The notes under the pieces: generated by a model
What the model was told of the DNA's origin: nothing
Databases searched by the model: none
The model's input: only the letters and a program-made list of their open reading frames with translations
Source: Lachnospiraceae bacterium
GTDB lineage: Bacteria > Bacillota > Clostridia > Lachnospirales > Lachnospiraceae
Reading direction: 5' to 3'
Assembly: GCA_910575035.1 (NCBI GenBank)
Contig: CAJTDL010000010.1
Location: 62,001-126,000 of the forward strand
Length of the DNA stretch: 64,000 nucleotides
Translations under genes and position numbers: made by a program
Part shown: in pieces, positions 9,564 through 17,976 of the stretch
Layout of the letters: each line of letters opens with the position of its first letter
How positions within the stretch are numbered: the stretch's first letter is position 1

Positions 9564-11006
9564 TTAGTAGGCTTTTCCCCAGTAAATAAGCTTATGGGCA
9601 GCCTTTCCACAGCAGACGCATACATCAGAAAGGGCTTTATGTTCTCCAAAGGGGATGCAGCGGGAAGTAGCTGTGGTGTCTTCCTTGATTTTGTTCTCGC
9701 AAGCTGCATCGCCGCACCACATTGCGCGGATAAAGCCAGGCTTGTGCTCTACGGCGTCTTTAAATTCTTCATAAGTTGTCACATCTGAAATATGGGCGTC
9801 CCGGTGTGCCTTAGCACGGTCATACATATCCTTTTGAATGGTTTCTAAAAGACTGGTGATGACTGTGGATACGTCATCTAAGGAGCATTCTGTCTTTTCC
9901 CTGGTGTCGCGGCGGACCAGGACGCATTTATTTGCTTCGATATCTTTGGGGCCCAATTCCAGGCGGATTGGAATGCCGCGCATTTCCTGCTCTGCAAATT
10001 TCCAGCCGGGGCTCTTTTCGCTGTCGTCCATTTTTACGCGTATGCCGGATTGCTTCAGTATGCTGCGGATATCGGCTGCCTTTTCCAGCACGCCTTCTCT
10101 GTGCTGTTGGATCGGAATCACCATTACCTGAGTGGGAGCGATCTTTGGTGGGAGTACAAGGCCGGAATCGTCCCCATGTACCATGATAATGCCGCCGATT
10201 AAGCGGGTGGACATTCCCCAGGAAGTCTGGTGGATGTATTGCAGCTTGTTTTCCTTATCGGTGTACTGGATATGGAACGCTTTGGCAAAGCCATCGCCAA
10301 AGTTGTGGCTGGTGCCGGATTGCAGGGCTTTTCCGTCGTGCATCAGCGCTTCAATGGTATAAGTAGATTCTGCGCCGGCAAATTTTTCTTTGTCCGTTTT
10401 TTGTCCGCGGATAACAGGGATTGCCAGGACTTCTTCACAGAAATCTGCATATAGGTGCAGCATCTGCAGTGTACGCTCTTGTGCGTCTTCGGCAGTGGCA
10501 TGGGCGGTGTGGCCTTCCTGCCATAGAAATTCCCTGGAACGGAGGAATGGGCGCGTTTCTTTTTCCCAGCGTACTACAGAGCACCACTGGTTGTAGCATT
10601 TAGGCAAGTCACGGTAGGACTGGACGTCATTTGCGTAAAAATCGCAGAACAGCGTCTCAGAAGTGGGGCGGACGCATAGGCGTTCCTGCAAGGGGTTCAT
10701 ACCGCCGTGGGTGACCCAGGCCACCTCGGGGGCAAAGCCTTCTACATGGTCTTTTTCCTTTTGCAGCAGGCTTTCTGGAATAAACATGGGCATGTATACA
10801 TTTTCTACGCCAGTTTCCTTAAAGCGTTTGTCCAGTTCATGTTGAATGTTTTCCCAGATGGCGTAGCCTGCTGGTTTGATCACCATGCAGCCTTTTACGC
10901 TGGAATAATCAATTAATTCTGCTTTTTTTACCACATCGGTATACCATTGGGCAAAATCTGTTTCCATGGAAGTAATTGCTTCTACAAGTTTCTTGTCCTT
11001 TGCCAT
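9564..11006 (-). CDS. proS: Prolyl-tRNA synthetase, eukaryote/archaea-like (type 3)
   Basis: 480 residues. It lacks the editing insertion of the long bacterial ProRS and has the short archaeal/eukaryotic-like architecture: class II core with motif 2 around [21 protein letters not shown], motif 3 [17 protein letters not shown], anticodon-binding domain from about 290, and a C-terminal zinc-binding extension with [10 protein letters not shown] and [18 protein letters not shown]. It charges tRNA-Pro. ATG 11006 follows AAAAAAGGAGAA. Its expression is controlled by the upstream proline T-box. Many Clostridia use this form. Confidence 0.97.
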   Translation of the reverse strand: MAKDKKLVEAITSMETDFAQWYTDVVKKAELIDYSSVKGCMVIKPAGYAIWENIQHELDKRFKETGVENVYMPMFIPESLLQKEKDHVEGFAPEVAWVTHGGMNPLQERLCVRPTSETLFCDFYANDVQSYRDLPKCYNQWCSVVRWEKETRPFLRSREFLWQEGHTAHATAEDAQERTLQMLHLYADFCEEVLAIPVIRGQKTDKEKFAGAESTYTIEALMHDGKALQSGTSHNFGDGFAKAFHIQYTDKENKLQYIHQTSWGMSTRLIGGIIMVHGDDSGLVLPPKIAPTQVMVIPIQQHREGVLEKAADIRSILKQSGIRVKMDDSEKSPGWKFAEQEMRGIPIRLELGPKDIEANKCVLVRRDTREKTECSLDDVSTVITSLLETIQKDMYDRAKAHRDAHISDVTTYEEFKDAVEHKPGFIRAMWCGDAACENKIKEDTTATSRCIPFGEHKALSDVCVCCGKAAHKLIYWGKAY

Positions 11007-11078
11007 TTTTAAATTCTCCTTTTTTATATTTAGTAGTGATTGCCCTGGCGGGTGAGTGTTGCCAGAGTATTATGGGTT

Positions 11079-11180
11079 GTTACTATTTATGGCTAATTTC
11101 AGTAATTTAAGGGATTTTACAGGGGTGGCTAAGCGTCCGTCTGGTAGAGGCTGGGGCTTAAGGGAGCAGGCTGGGGTCAA
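11079..11180 (+). repeat. Dispersed composite repeat, one-ended copy
   Basis: Begins GTTACTATTTATGGC, continues with AGTAATTTAAGGGATTTTACAG and a segment containing CTAAGCGTCCGTCTGG and AGAGGCTGGGG. These pieces match, in the same order, the ends and inner part of the full copies at 15950-16340 and 56617-56804. The opposite end is not found; the copy stops at the T-box terminator. Confidence 0.65.
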
Positions 11181-11181
11181 T

Positions 11182-11398
11182 AAAAAGCCGGATATCCATC
11201 CCAAAAGGGACCGGATATCCGGCGGTACCACCCTGATTAATACATATTAAATGCATCCTCTTAATTGCTTTAACGCAGCTGTACGGCGTATTTTCATACG
11301 TAGCTCCAAGGCAGGTTCCAGATATTGTTATGGGAAGCCTCTCACCGTTGGCTTCTTCTCTGTGCATCTTCCTATCTGTACTAGTCCTCTTCAATGCC
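11182..11398 (-). promoter_or_regulatory. Proline T-box leader of proS
   Basis: The minus strand carries the conserved T-box core CAGGGTGGTACCGCCGG (antiterminator, near 11235) followed by a strong terminator hairpin (GCCGGATATCC / GGATATCCGGC, then TTTTT at about 11182-11225). Upstream is stem I with AGAAGAAGCC...GGTGAGAGGCTTC. The specifier region GAACCTGCC places the codon CCU (11313-11315), which means proline and fits the gene downstream. Uncharged tRNA-Pro should stabilise the antiterminator and switch proS on. Confidence 0.95.
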
Positions 11399-11400
11399 AA

Positions 11401-11459
11401 ATCTCTTTGTTTAAATTATTCCTAAAAAAATGATAAATTTCTTTGTTTAAATTATTCCC
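11401..11459 (-). repeat. Direct repeat just upstream of the proS T-box
   Basis: The 23-base segments 11401-11423 and 11437-11459 are nearly identical (both contain CTTTGTTTAAATTATTCC) with a 36-base period. They lie where the leader start or promoter of the T-box transcript should be. Confidence 0.7.
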
Positions 11460-11514
11460 TTAATTAATCCAGGTTTTTGGATTCCTTGACATGGACTATT
11501 CTAGGGCAAATATT

Positions 11515-12546
11515 TTAAGTTGTCAAGTAGATTTCTTTAATTAAGATATAGGAAAGAGGGCCAAGGGCAAATCCCCATAGTCCATAAATGCCAAGGCCCA
11601 CATACATGCTTACAATCACAGTAAGAGGATTCATGCCTAATTTATTGCCCAAAAGCTTTGGCTCTAAGACTTCCCGCATCAGGCTGCAGATGGTGTAGAT
11701 CACAGCATAGATTGCCGCAAGCATATATTTTCCCTGGATCATTTCGAAAAGCGCCCAAGGCACGAAAACAGTCCCAGTCCCCAAAAATGGCAGGGCATCG
11801 CAAATGCCGATGCTGCAGCCTGTCAGCAGAGCGTATTCGTTACCAGAAAGGTATAGGCCAATAACGCAAATGGCTGTGATAATGATAAGGATGATCAGCT
11901 GGGATTTAATGTATGCGCCTCCAGCAGCATAGGTCCTGCGGCAGACTTGTAAGCCAATACTTCCAATCGAATGTTTTTCCAGGGATCCCCGGATCTTTTT
12001 GTAGTCTTTTAATATCAGGATGGTGCTGATTATGATGACAAAGCTGATTCCCACCAGAATAAACATATTTTTAGCATAAGTGATAGTCTCATTCATAATG
12101 GCAGGGAACACACTGGATTGCAGGTGTCCCATAATGTTGGGCATTTGCTGTTCTATGCTGTCCTGGATGTCTTTGGCTTTGATCCCGGTGATATTTTCCA
12201 CCTGGCAGCAGCAGTCCTGCCATAATTTCTCTGCCTGCTGCTGGTAGAGATCCAGATTATTGGCTACATTTTTGATCTGGCCTACCAGGGTTTTCAGGAA
12301 AAATGCCAGGAGTAAGCCTAAGGCTACCATCAGGATGCCCACTAAAAGGGAGGACAAAATAGTCCGTTTCAGCCGAAATTTGCGTTCCAGCCTTTCTATG
12401 GCAGGGTTTAAAAGCTTTGCCAGAAGAAAGGATATCAGAAAGGGTAAAAAAAGAGGAACCAGCCAGCGTATACCAGCATAAACTGCAAGGGTGATTACAC
12501 ATATTTTTCCAATATTTCGTAGGTTTTCTTTCGCTTCGTTTTTCAT
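11515..12546 (-). CDS. AI-2E family transporter (YtvI-like integral membrane protein)
   Basis: 343 residues from ATG 12546; an alternative TTG start at 12597 also lacks a clear ribosome site, so the start is uncertain. The protein shows the family layout: two N-terminal helices, a third helix (ILSSLLVGILMVALGLLLAFF), a soluble segment of about 100 residues, then four to five helices with the typical LPFLGTG motif and the ending GLGIYGLWGFALGPLSYIL. Members include TqsA and the sporulation protein YtvI. The substrate cannot be read from the sequence. Transcribed alone. Confidence 0.88.
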   Translation of the reverse strand: MKNEAKENLRNIGKICVITLAVYAGIRWLVPLFLPFLISFLLAKLLNPAIERLERKFRLKRTILSSLLVGILMVALGLLLAFFLKTLVGQIKNVANNLDLYQQQAEKLWQDCCCQVENITGIKAKDIQDSIEQQMPNIMGHLQSSVFPAIMNETITYAKNMFILVGISFVIIISTILILKDYKKIRGSLEKHSIGSIGLQVCRRTYAAGGAYIKSQLIILIIITAICVIGLYLSGNEYALLTGCSIGICDALPFLGTGTVFVPWALFEMIQGKYMLAAIYAVIYTICSLMREVLEPKLLGNKLGMNPLTVIVSMYVGLGIYGLWGFALGPLSYILIKEIYLTT

Positions 12547-12663
12547 ATAGAAAGTATGTGTGGGTTTGGGTGTTTTATACCTGGTAGTTTTCTGCAATGA
12601 AGGGCGGTGAAGCGAAATATGGTTAAAGTGAAAAGATATTTTAATTAAAATTTAATCGTTGTA

Positions 12664-13149
12664 TAGGTTGCTTTTTTGGGAAAATCCAGTACTGGGAAGA
12701 GCAGTTTGACAAATGCGCTGTTTGGTTTTTGCGGCCTGGAAAACAGGAAGGAAAGTTTTTACATAAATATGGCAGCGGCATGGATTCGGAATGAAAAAAA
12801 CAGGTTTGGGGATTTTTATGATTCTATTATGGCTAAGGTTGATCTTTTGGGTAATGGCGAGGGTTTCAAATGGGACGAGCTTGTAAATCTTCCTTCAGAT
12901 GGACAGAAAATATTAATTGATGAAAAATGTGCAGAAACCATGGAGCAGTTATCCAAAAGTCTTGGGATCAAAATGGAAACAATCGCCTGCTATTCTGCTA
13001 AGAAGCGGTATCGCTTATATGATTTGTTGCATGTGATGATTATGCAAAGTGGCATAAAAGGCTGGAAGATTTCTATAAATCCTAAAGACTGGACAGAATT
13101 ATGTGATCTAAGGGTGCGGGAGTTATTACAAAAAGCAAAGGAGAATTGA
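12664..13149 (+). pseudogene. Decayed P-loop GTPase gene
   Basis: The frame starts directly after a stop without a start codon and reads VAFLGKSSTGKSSLTNALFG, a GTPase Walker A loop with its normal beta strand. The following switch, Walker B and NKxD segments expected over the next 100 residues are missing; instead the text jumps to ESFYINMAAAWIRNEKNRFG and a helical C-terminal region with YSAKKRYRLYDLLHVMI. It therefore looks like a dynamin- or Era-like GTPase that lost its 5' end and an internal block. Confidence 0.7.
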
Positions 13150-13234
13150 TTAATATGGCAGAGAATAATTTTAGTGATTTAAGTCAGTAGAAAAGGAGCT
13201 GATTATACAAAAAGCAAAGGAAGAATATAGCAGA

Positions 13235-13396
13235 ATGGATACCATGAAACAATCAGCCATAAAACAAAGCGATAGTAAATTTTTAGAATTTATCAGAACG
13301 GTTTTAAACTCAATTCCTGCAATTCTTCGGGAAATCCCGCCCGTTTTGTCAGGTATTGCGGATGTATTGAAAGCGTTTTTTCCTTTTATAATTTAA
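13235..13396 (+). CDS. Small protein of unknown function beside the GTPase remnant
   Basis: 53 residues from ATG 13235 with AAGGAAG about 11 bases upstream. The sequence is an amphipathic helix pair with prolines (FLEFIRTVLNSIP, ILREIPPVLSGI, ADVLKAFFPFII). The codons before the ATG repeat the QKAKE ending of the GTPase remnant (13120-13145 and 13208-13225), so this segment may come from a partial duplication and the remnant of a second GTPase-linked gene. No family recognised. Confidence 0.35.
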   Translation: MDTMKQSAIKQSDSKFLEFIRTVLNSIPAILREIPPVLSGIADVLKAFFPFII

Positions 13397-13676
13397 CTTG
13401 AGGTTGGCAGGAATATCTGTGGTGTGGGTTATAAGTAAATGAATTTCGTATTTGGAAATAAATAGCTCCTTTTTGATAAGAATTAAGATATGGAAATTCT
13501 TACCAAAAAGGAGTATTTTAATGGGATATGTATTTTCTCCCAAAAATTACCACTATTATTTTTATATAGAATTAAACCATTTAACCATATTATTTATTTA
13601 AAAAAATAAGTGTAGGGTATGGTTTTTACTTTCATAGCTATTAGGTATGATTATAAAAAGTAAAGGTGGTAGTTTT

Positions 13677-14021
13677 ATGCATAAACCAAAAGAAGATACA
13701 GTGGCGATGGGAATGCGTATCCAGCAGTCACGCAAGGCGGCTAAGCTTACGCAAATGCAGTTTTCTGAAAAAATTGGCGTTTCTACGCAATATATTTCAG
13801 ATCTGGAACGTGGCATTGTTGGCTGTTCTATTTCTACATTGATAAAAATATGTGATATATTGGATGTTTCGTCTGATTTTATCTTGCGGGGGAAAGAGCC
13901 AGAGGCTCATAATCCTATTTATCTATCCAATAAGCTTTCGAGCCTTTCACCACGAGAGAGGGAAATTATGGAAGAAGGGTTTGACTTGCTGAAAAAGGCT
14001 TTTTCTGTAAAAAGCAAGTAG
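13677..14021 (+). CDS. XRE family helix-turn-helix regulator
   Basis: 114 residues. ATG 13677 follows AAAGGTGG. An N-terminal HTH_XRE domain occupies about 10-68: GMRIQQSRKAAKLTQMQFSEKI, then VSTQYISDLERGIVGCSISTLIKICDILDVSSDFIL. The C-terminal 45 residues (LSSLSPREREIMEEGFDLLKKAF) form a helix pair often used for dimerisation. It resembles SinR-like and phage-type repressors. No adjacent target gene is evident, so what it controls is unknown. Confidence 0.9.
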   Translation: MHKPKEDTVAMGMRIQQSRKAAKLTQMQFSEKIGVSTQYISDLERGIVGCSISTLIKICDILDVSSDFILRGKEPEAHNPIYLSNKLSSLSPREREIMEEGFDLLKKAFSVKSK

Positions 14022-14223
14022 GCTGGGATCATATTTAATAATGAAAATTTCTAATATTCGATTTGTGTCAGGTGGGGTACTGCAAGCCCCATCTGACAAG
14101 CTGTTGATTTCTTCTAAATTCAAAACGGTATTTGTTGAGGATCTCCGAGCCAGGATTTTTGTAATATAACATATGTGTGCCAATTCGTCTCATAACTAGA
14201 GTTACGGGTGTTCTTGGCGCACC

Positions 14224-14964
14224 TTATAAATTTTTAAACTGAAAAAATAAAATCCCCTTTGGCTCCGTGGTAAATTCCATCCGTTTTCCCGTTGTTGGAT
14301 GGTTGAAGGAAAGGTGGGCAGAGCAAAGCCCTATGGGCAGGTAGCCGGAGGGGCTGTTGGGGTTGTATTTTTTATCTCCTACCAGCGGGTGCCCTGCATG
14401 TGCCATCTGTACCCGGATCTGGTGGTGCCTTCCTGTTTCTAGATGGATGCTTAGATAAGTTAAGGGAGGATGCTGGATATTTTCTTTTTCCGCAGGGGTT
14501 ACGCGTTTCCAAAAAGCTGCCAGCTCATTAGTTTCTGTAATGGATTTTTCTGCCCTATAATACAGTTTCGCAAATTTTGCCCCTTTATGGTGGGGTGGGA
14601 CAGTCCTGGATGTGTTGCTTTTTCCATCCCGCAGAAGGTAATCCTCTAATTTTCCTGTGGCTTCTGGAAAAGTTCCTTCCACTAAGGCAAGGTATTGCTT
14701 ATCCATATGCTTTTTTTGCAGCTGTTGGCTGAAAGCGGCGGCTGCTTTTTTGGTCCGTGCAAATGCCATGATCCCTTCTACTGGCTGGTCGAGGCGGTGT
14801 ACCAGGAAAATATCGTTGTTTTCACCTTTTTTGGCAAGGTAATTTTGCAGCAGGCTCACCATGTCCTGCCTGCCGACATTTGCAGACTGCACAGGGATGC
14901 CAGGCATTTTGTGGCAGATCAGAAGGTCTTTATCCTCATAGATGATATCCGTCAATATGTCCAT
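14224..14964 (-). CDS. RluA-family pseudouridine synthase
   Basis: 246 residues, RluA/RluD catalytic core without an N-terminal S4 domain. The catalytic Asp lies in HRLDQPVEGIMAFARTKKAAA, the usual HRLDxxxSG motif with two substitutions (PVEG). The second conserved block is HLETGRHHQIRVQMAHAGHPLVGDKKY. It should isomerise uridine in rRNA or tRNA; the position cannot be told. ATG 14964 follows AAGGAAGG. Confidence 0.92.
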   Translation of the reverse strand: MDILTDIIYEDKDLLICHKMPGIPVQSANVGRQDMVSLLQNYLAKKGENNDIFLVHRLDQPVEGIMAFARTKKAAAAFSQQLQKKHMDKQYLALVEGTFPEATGKLEDYLLRDGKSNTSRTVPPHHKGAKFAKLYYRAEKSITETNELAAFWKRVTPAEKENIQHPPLTYLSIHLETGRHHQIRVQMAHAGHPLVGDKKYNPNSPSGYLPIGLCSAHLSFNHPTTGKRMEFTTEPKGILFFQFKNL

Positions 14965-15006
14965 AATAAATGCAATCCTTCCTAAATCTTTATAAATGAT
15001 CTGTCA

Positions 15007-15059
15007 GAAAACCCCTTGCCTGGAAATGTGTATGAAAATATTTCCTGCAAGAGGTTTTC
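15007..15059 (-). terminator. Terminator downstream of the zinc-ribbon gene
   Basis: Arms GAAAACCCCTTGCCTGGAAAT and ATTTCCTGCAAGAGGTTTTC pair almost throughout around a short AT-rich loop. It lies about 90 bases past the 3' end of the minus-strand gene at 15147 and before the RluA gene. Confidence 0.6.
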
Positions 15060-15146
15060 CGTAAAATTCATGTTTAATTTTGAAACCGTATGCCTTTGAA
15101 AAGCAGATGTTTCTCAAATAATTTCTGAAATAGGCTTACAAGGGGA

Positions 15147-15731
15147 TTACAGACTGTCTGTTTCCTTAGGTTCACCGGATTCTGAAATGATCTCGGTTTC
15201 AATTTCTGTTACGGCTTTTTCTGTGCCGCATGTGGCTTCCCCATCACAAGCTTCTGCCTCGCTGCATGCGTCTTCCCCGTCACAAGCTTCTGCCTCGCTG
15301 CATGTGTTTTCTTCCGTACAGGCTTCTGCTTCGCTGCATGCGTCTTGGCCTTCTTCGGCTTCGGGCTCTGTTACAAAAATATCTTCGTATTTTGCTCCGC
15401 ATTTTCTGCAAAATATAGAATCCTGTTCCAGCAGTATGCCGCAGTTTGGGCATTTTTTCTGTCCCTTTATGGCTGCAATTTCCATTTCCAACTGCAGGAT
15501 TTCCTGCTGCTTTTCCTTGATAACGCTGATTTCCTCGAAAAATGGCTCTTCGTCATCTTTGTGGAGGTCAAAGTACTGCTTGCCAATTTCCAAATACTGC
15601 TTCTGTACAAATTCTTCCTTTTTCTTCACGCTCATGTTTAGTTTGGCAAGTTCTGTCAACTCTTTGGCTTTCTGGGATACGTCTTTGCCTGTTTCTGTGA
15701 TGGTTTCTCCTAGCTTTGTAAAAAATGCCAT
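15147..15731 (-). CDS. Zinc-ribbon protein with Cys/Glu-rich repeat tail
   Basis: 194 residues. ATG 15731 follows AAGGAGGAAACG. Residues 1-95 form a helical region (FTKLGETITETGKDVSQKAKELTELAKLN, then a coiled coil), followed by a zinc ribbon CPNCGILL...FCRKCGAKYE. This helix plus ribbon form is common in Lachnospiraceae and of unknown function. The tail (about 130-170) is unusual: three 12-residue units, each with CSEAEAC followed by acidic residues, encoded by 36-bp DNA repeats. It carries seven extra cysteines in an acidic background, so a metal-binding role is possible but unproven. Confidence 0.75.
   Translation of the reverse strand: MAFFTKLGETITETGKDVSQKAKELTELAKLNMSVKKKEEFVQKQYLEIGKQYFDLHKDDEEPFFEEISVIKEKQQEILQLEMEIAAIKGQKKCPNCGILLEQDSIFCRKCGAKYEDIFVTEPEAEEGQDACSEAEACTEENTCSEAEACDGEDACSEAEACDGEATCGTEKAVTEIETEIISESGEPKETDSL
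15244..15350 (-). repeat. 36-bp coding tandem repeat in the zinc-ribbon gene
   Basis: Three in-frame units, with cttctg landmarks exactly 36 bases apart, encode CSEAEAC plus five mainly acidic residues. The first two units differ at few positions, the third more. Confidence 0.8.
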
Positions 15732-15949
15732 ATCGTTTCCTCCTTAAATTGGCGCCGGTGCGCCACGTATACGGATCTGCTGCATATGTGGCCACATCAA
15801 AATCCAGTGCTTTCGTGGGCACGGCTGGTCTGTTGTCTGCGCCATGCGAACATCCATACAATACCACTCATCCCAAGTAGGATTATACCATCAAATAGCC
15901 TTATCTTCAAGGCTTTCAGAAATATTGCCAGAATAAACGTATGGACAAA

Positions 15950-16340
15950 GGTTACTATTCATGGATCAGGAATGTGCTGAAATGCGCATTGGGTAAGAAA
16001 ATGATTCAGTAGTGAGGGGGGTTTTTGCGGAGAAAAATTTTAAATATTGTCCCGAATTGTTGCTATGAGAGGTTTCTGAACGGTGAATTAATGTCAGCAA
16101 CTTAAGGGATTTTAACAGCAGGCAATGGGGAAGGATGGTTAAGAAAGCGTCAGAGAAAGGGCGAAAGGCGGGATGGTGCAGGCAGGAAAATACTGGGGGG
16201 CTAAGAGTCCGTCAGGAAGGGGGCGATCCCTTACACGCCGCCCCGATGCTTATCTGCAGCCTCTCTGACAACGCCTAGCCACTCCCATCGCAAGCCTGTA
16301 AAACTCTTTAAGTTACTGACATTGGCCATGAATAGTAACC
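15950..16340. repeat. Composite repeat element, full copy with terminal inverted repeats
   Basis: The 391-base element starts GGTTACTATTCATGG (15950-15964) and ends with its exact complement CCATGAATAGTAACC (16326-16340). Inside the right end is TTAAGTTACTGACATTGG, and a mirror AATGTCAGCAACTTAAG lies at about 16092. A module of about 120 bases (15965-16085, containing AATGCGCATTGGGT, GATTCAGTAGTGAG and CCCGAATTGTTGCTATGAG) separates the left end from its mirror. The core holds long imperfect stems around GTCCGTCAGG and GCGTCAGAG. No coding capacity. Confidence 0.8.
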
Positions 16341-16741
16341 AAAAGTAAAAGATTAGGGATAAAAAGAATAAATGTTTGTTGACGTTTTTTTATTATATAT
16401 TATAATGTTATTGAACCACTGAAAGCACGAATGTGCCGTAGGTGGTGTTTCTAATTCTTTTTTGGGTATATAACGAATCCAAATTTTTCAGAACTAGCCT
16501 TTAAGTTTAGGATTCCATTTTCTTTGAGTGTGGCTAATACACTCCCTACAAAATTTTTGTTTAATTTGTGTTTCCATTATGTTTCCTCATTGAAGCCGTC
16601 ACTGCGCCAACAATGGCGGCTTTTATTGAAAAAAGATTAAAATGTTTAAGTGATATTTAGTTGTTGCTTTAATGCATCCTGTGCCATGTCCATTCCATCT
16701 GAAAGATTATCCCTGCATCTTTTAGAATCTTGCTTGCTGTA
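16341..16741. other. Gene-free stretch with a terminator-like hairpin and a HicB-like scrap
   Basis: No intact gene is seen. On the minus strand, 16658-16727 reads RDNLSDGMDMAQDAL and ends in a stop; this is like the start of the second half of a HicB antitoxin (GDN...A..MA.DAL). A hairpin AGCCGTCA / TGGCGGCT followed by TTTTATT lies at about 16592-16625. Confidence 0.45.
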
Positions 16742-16978
16742 TCAGCCTAAATGCCGATTGAGTTTCTTATCAAAGCTGAATATATTTTTGTTATTAATTC
16801 TATGGTATAAAATCAGCAGGAAATCCACAAAGTCTAGGGAGATTGACCAATATATATCTATGGCCATCCTAACGCATTTCTCCTCAGTGCATGAAATGTC
16901 ATCAAGTACAGAATGTATGAATTTCCGTATGCCGTCCGTATCAATTCCATAAACCCTTTTAACACAAAATAAACGTTT
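16742..16978 (-). pseudogene. PIN-domain toxin, C-terminal remnant
   Basis: Minus-strand frame without a start codon, ending at the stop 16742-16744. It reads SVLDDISCTEEKCVRMAI, then SLDFVDFLLILYHRINN and IFSFDKKLNRHLG. The acidic SLDFVD and the ending FDKKLN are the last conserved parts of PIN-domain RNase toxins (VapC-like). About the first 60 residues, with the first catalytic Asp, are missing. The piece next to it looks like HicB, so a toxin-antitoxin locus probably decayed here. Confidence 0.6.
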
Positions 16979-17059
16979 TCCAATCTGGTTCTAAAAACAT
17001 GAATTTAATATTAATTTGCTTTTCTTTTCTTTTTTTTACTTTTTTATTCATCAAAAGTA

Positions 17060-17448
17060 TCAATAGCATTTGCTGCATGGCTCATATCCAGCATTAATTT
17101 CTTCCTGTAGCGACACTTGCCGTGGGTCTTTCATTGCACTGCAAGAACTTGAACTATGGTATTTCCTGCCACTATTTGGTATCCATACATAACCAGAGGA
17201 TGACGGCGTTGGCGAATCGGTTCCGCTTGGATTAGAGGTAGAGCTGCCTGGTTGTTGGCTGCTGTTTGACTTTGGTTTAGTTATTTTGATCTTACAGGTG
17301 GTTTTTACACCAGATTTCATTTTAAGGGTGATAGTGGCAATGACTTCCTGCTTTCCAGTCACTTTTCCATGTGAGCTTACGGTTGCAACTTTTCTGTTGC
17401 TGGAGTAAAACTTAATGTTTTCCTTAATTCTTTTATCCGTTCTTTCAC
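17060..17448 (-). pseudogene. Mosaic remnant: XRE-like start joined to Big_2 and Ada-like metal-binding end
   Basis: The 3' part (stop at 17060) encodes half a Big_2 Ig-like domain (SSNRKVATVSSHGKVTG, then CKIKITKPK), a Ser/Pro linker and the C-terminal domain WIPNSGRKYHSSSSCSAMK...YEPCSKCY, known in Lachnospiraceae surface proteins and similar to an Ada-type zinc module. No start codon fits this frame. In another frame, GTG 17448 after GGAGGG begins VKERIKELRKTL, the hallmark start of an XRE repressor. Two unrelated genes thus appear joined out of frame. Confidence 0.55.
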
Positions 17449-17582
17449 ATTTTCCCTCCTTTCTTGCATCCACTATAATACCATAAAAAAGAGAAGTCAA
17501 TAAAAAAGTTGGCAAAGGAAACATAAAGGAGATGAAAGGGAGTACAAGAACAATGTGGATTAAAAGAAAGAAGGTAAACACC

Positions 17583-17759
17583 ATGATGAACACAAACAGC
17601 AAACTACAGAAACTTGATGAAAAGACAAAAATAAGAGCGGAGTTGGCGGCAAAGATTCTTACAGGCATACCTTCCGACAAGGAACCTATTTTCCTTGCAG
17701 TCATAAACGTATACATGGACGGCCTTGTTGCAGGGCAGGAGCTGAAGGAGATAGGTTGA
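17583..17759 (+). CDS. Small protein of unknown function, phage/mobile-element style
   Basis: 58 residues. ATG 17583 follows AAGAAGGT; another ATG at 17532 has AAGGAG too close. The sequence is a helical NTNSKLQKLDEKTKIRAEL, then LTGIPSDKEPIFLAVINVYMDGLVAGQEL. Such short proteins are frequent in prophages and conjugative elements of Clostridia. It overlaps the upstream open part of the Big_2 remnant on the other strand, which I regard as non-coding there. Confidence 0.5.
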   Translation: MMNTNSKLQKLDEKTKIRAELAAKILTGIPSDKEPIFLAVINVYMDGLVAGQELKEIG

Positions 17760-17976
17760 TGATTATTATGAAATACGCTGAATCAGGATCTATTATGCAT
17801 CCCATGAATTTATTCTGTAAATTTGGCTTGAAAATATTGACAGAAAAGTTTCTTTCTGATAGACTTGATTTACATGGAGAAACTATTAGTGATAAACCGG
17901 GTTTTGGGATATAAGGTATTACCAAAGTATTTCTGTACCTTTTAATAAACAATGATCTATAAGAAGGAGGATGGAA
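17760..17976. other. Leader region of the M56 gene
   Basis: AT-rich, with one weak 48-codon frame (17768-17914, starting MKYAESGSIM) that lacks a good ribosome site and resembles nothing I know. There is no BlaI/MecI-type repressor gene here, although such a gene usually precedes M56 sensor peptidases. Confidence 0.4.

Noticed and set aside
15187-15747. A 186-codon plus-strand frame opposite the zinc-ribbon gene
   Set aside because: It is the antisense of a well-supported gene with a ribosome site and zinc motif; its Ser-rich text comes from the 36-bp repeat.
16650-16952. A 100-codon plus-strand frame
   Set aside because: The opposite strand encodes the PIN and HicB-like remnants, which explain the open frame.
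17460-17716. Extension of the Big_2 remnant frame to a longer protein with membrane-like sequence
   Set aside because: The hydrophobic text is the antisense of the small plus-strand gene at 17583 and has no domain similarity.
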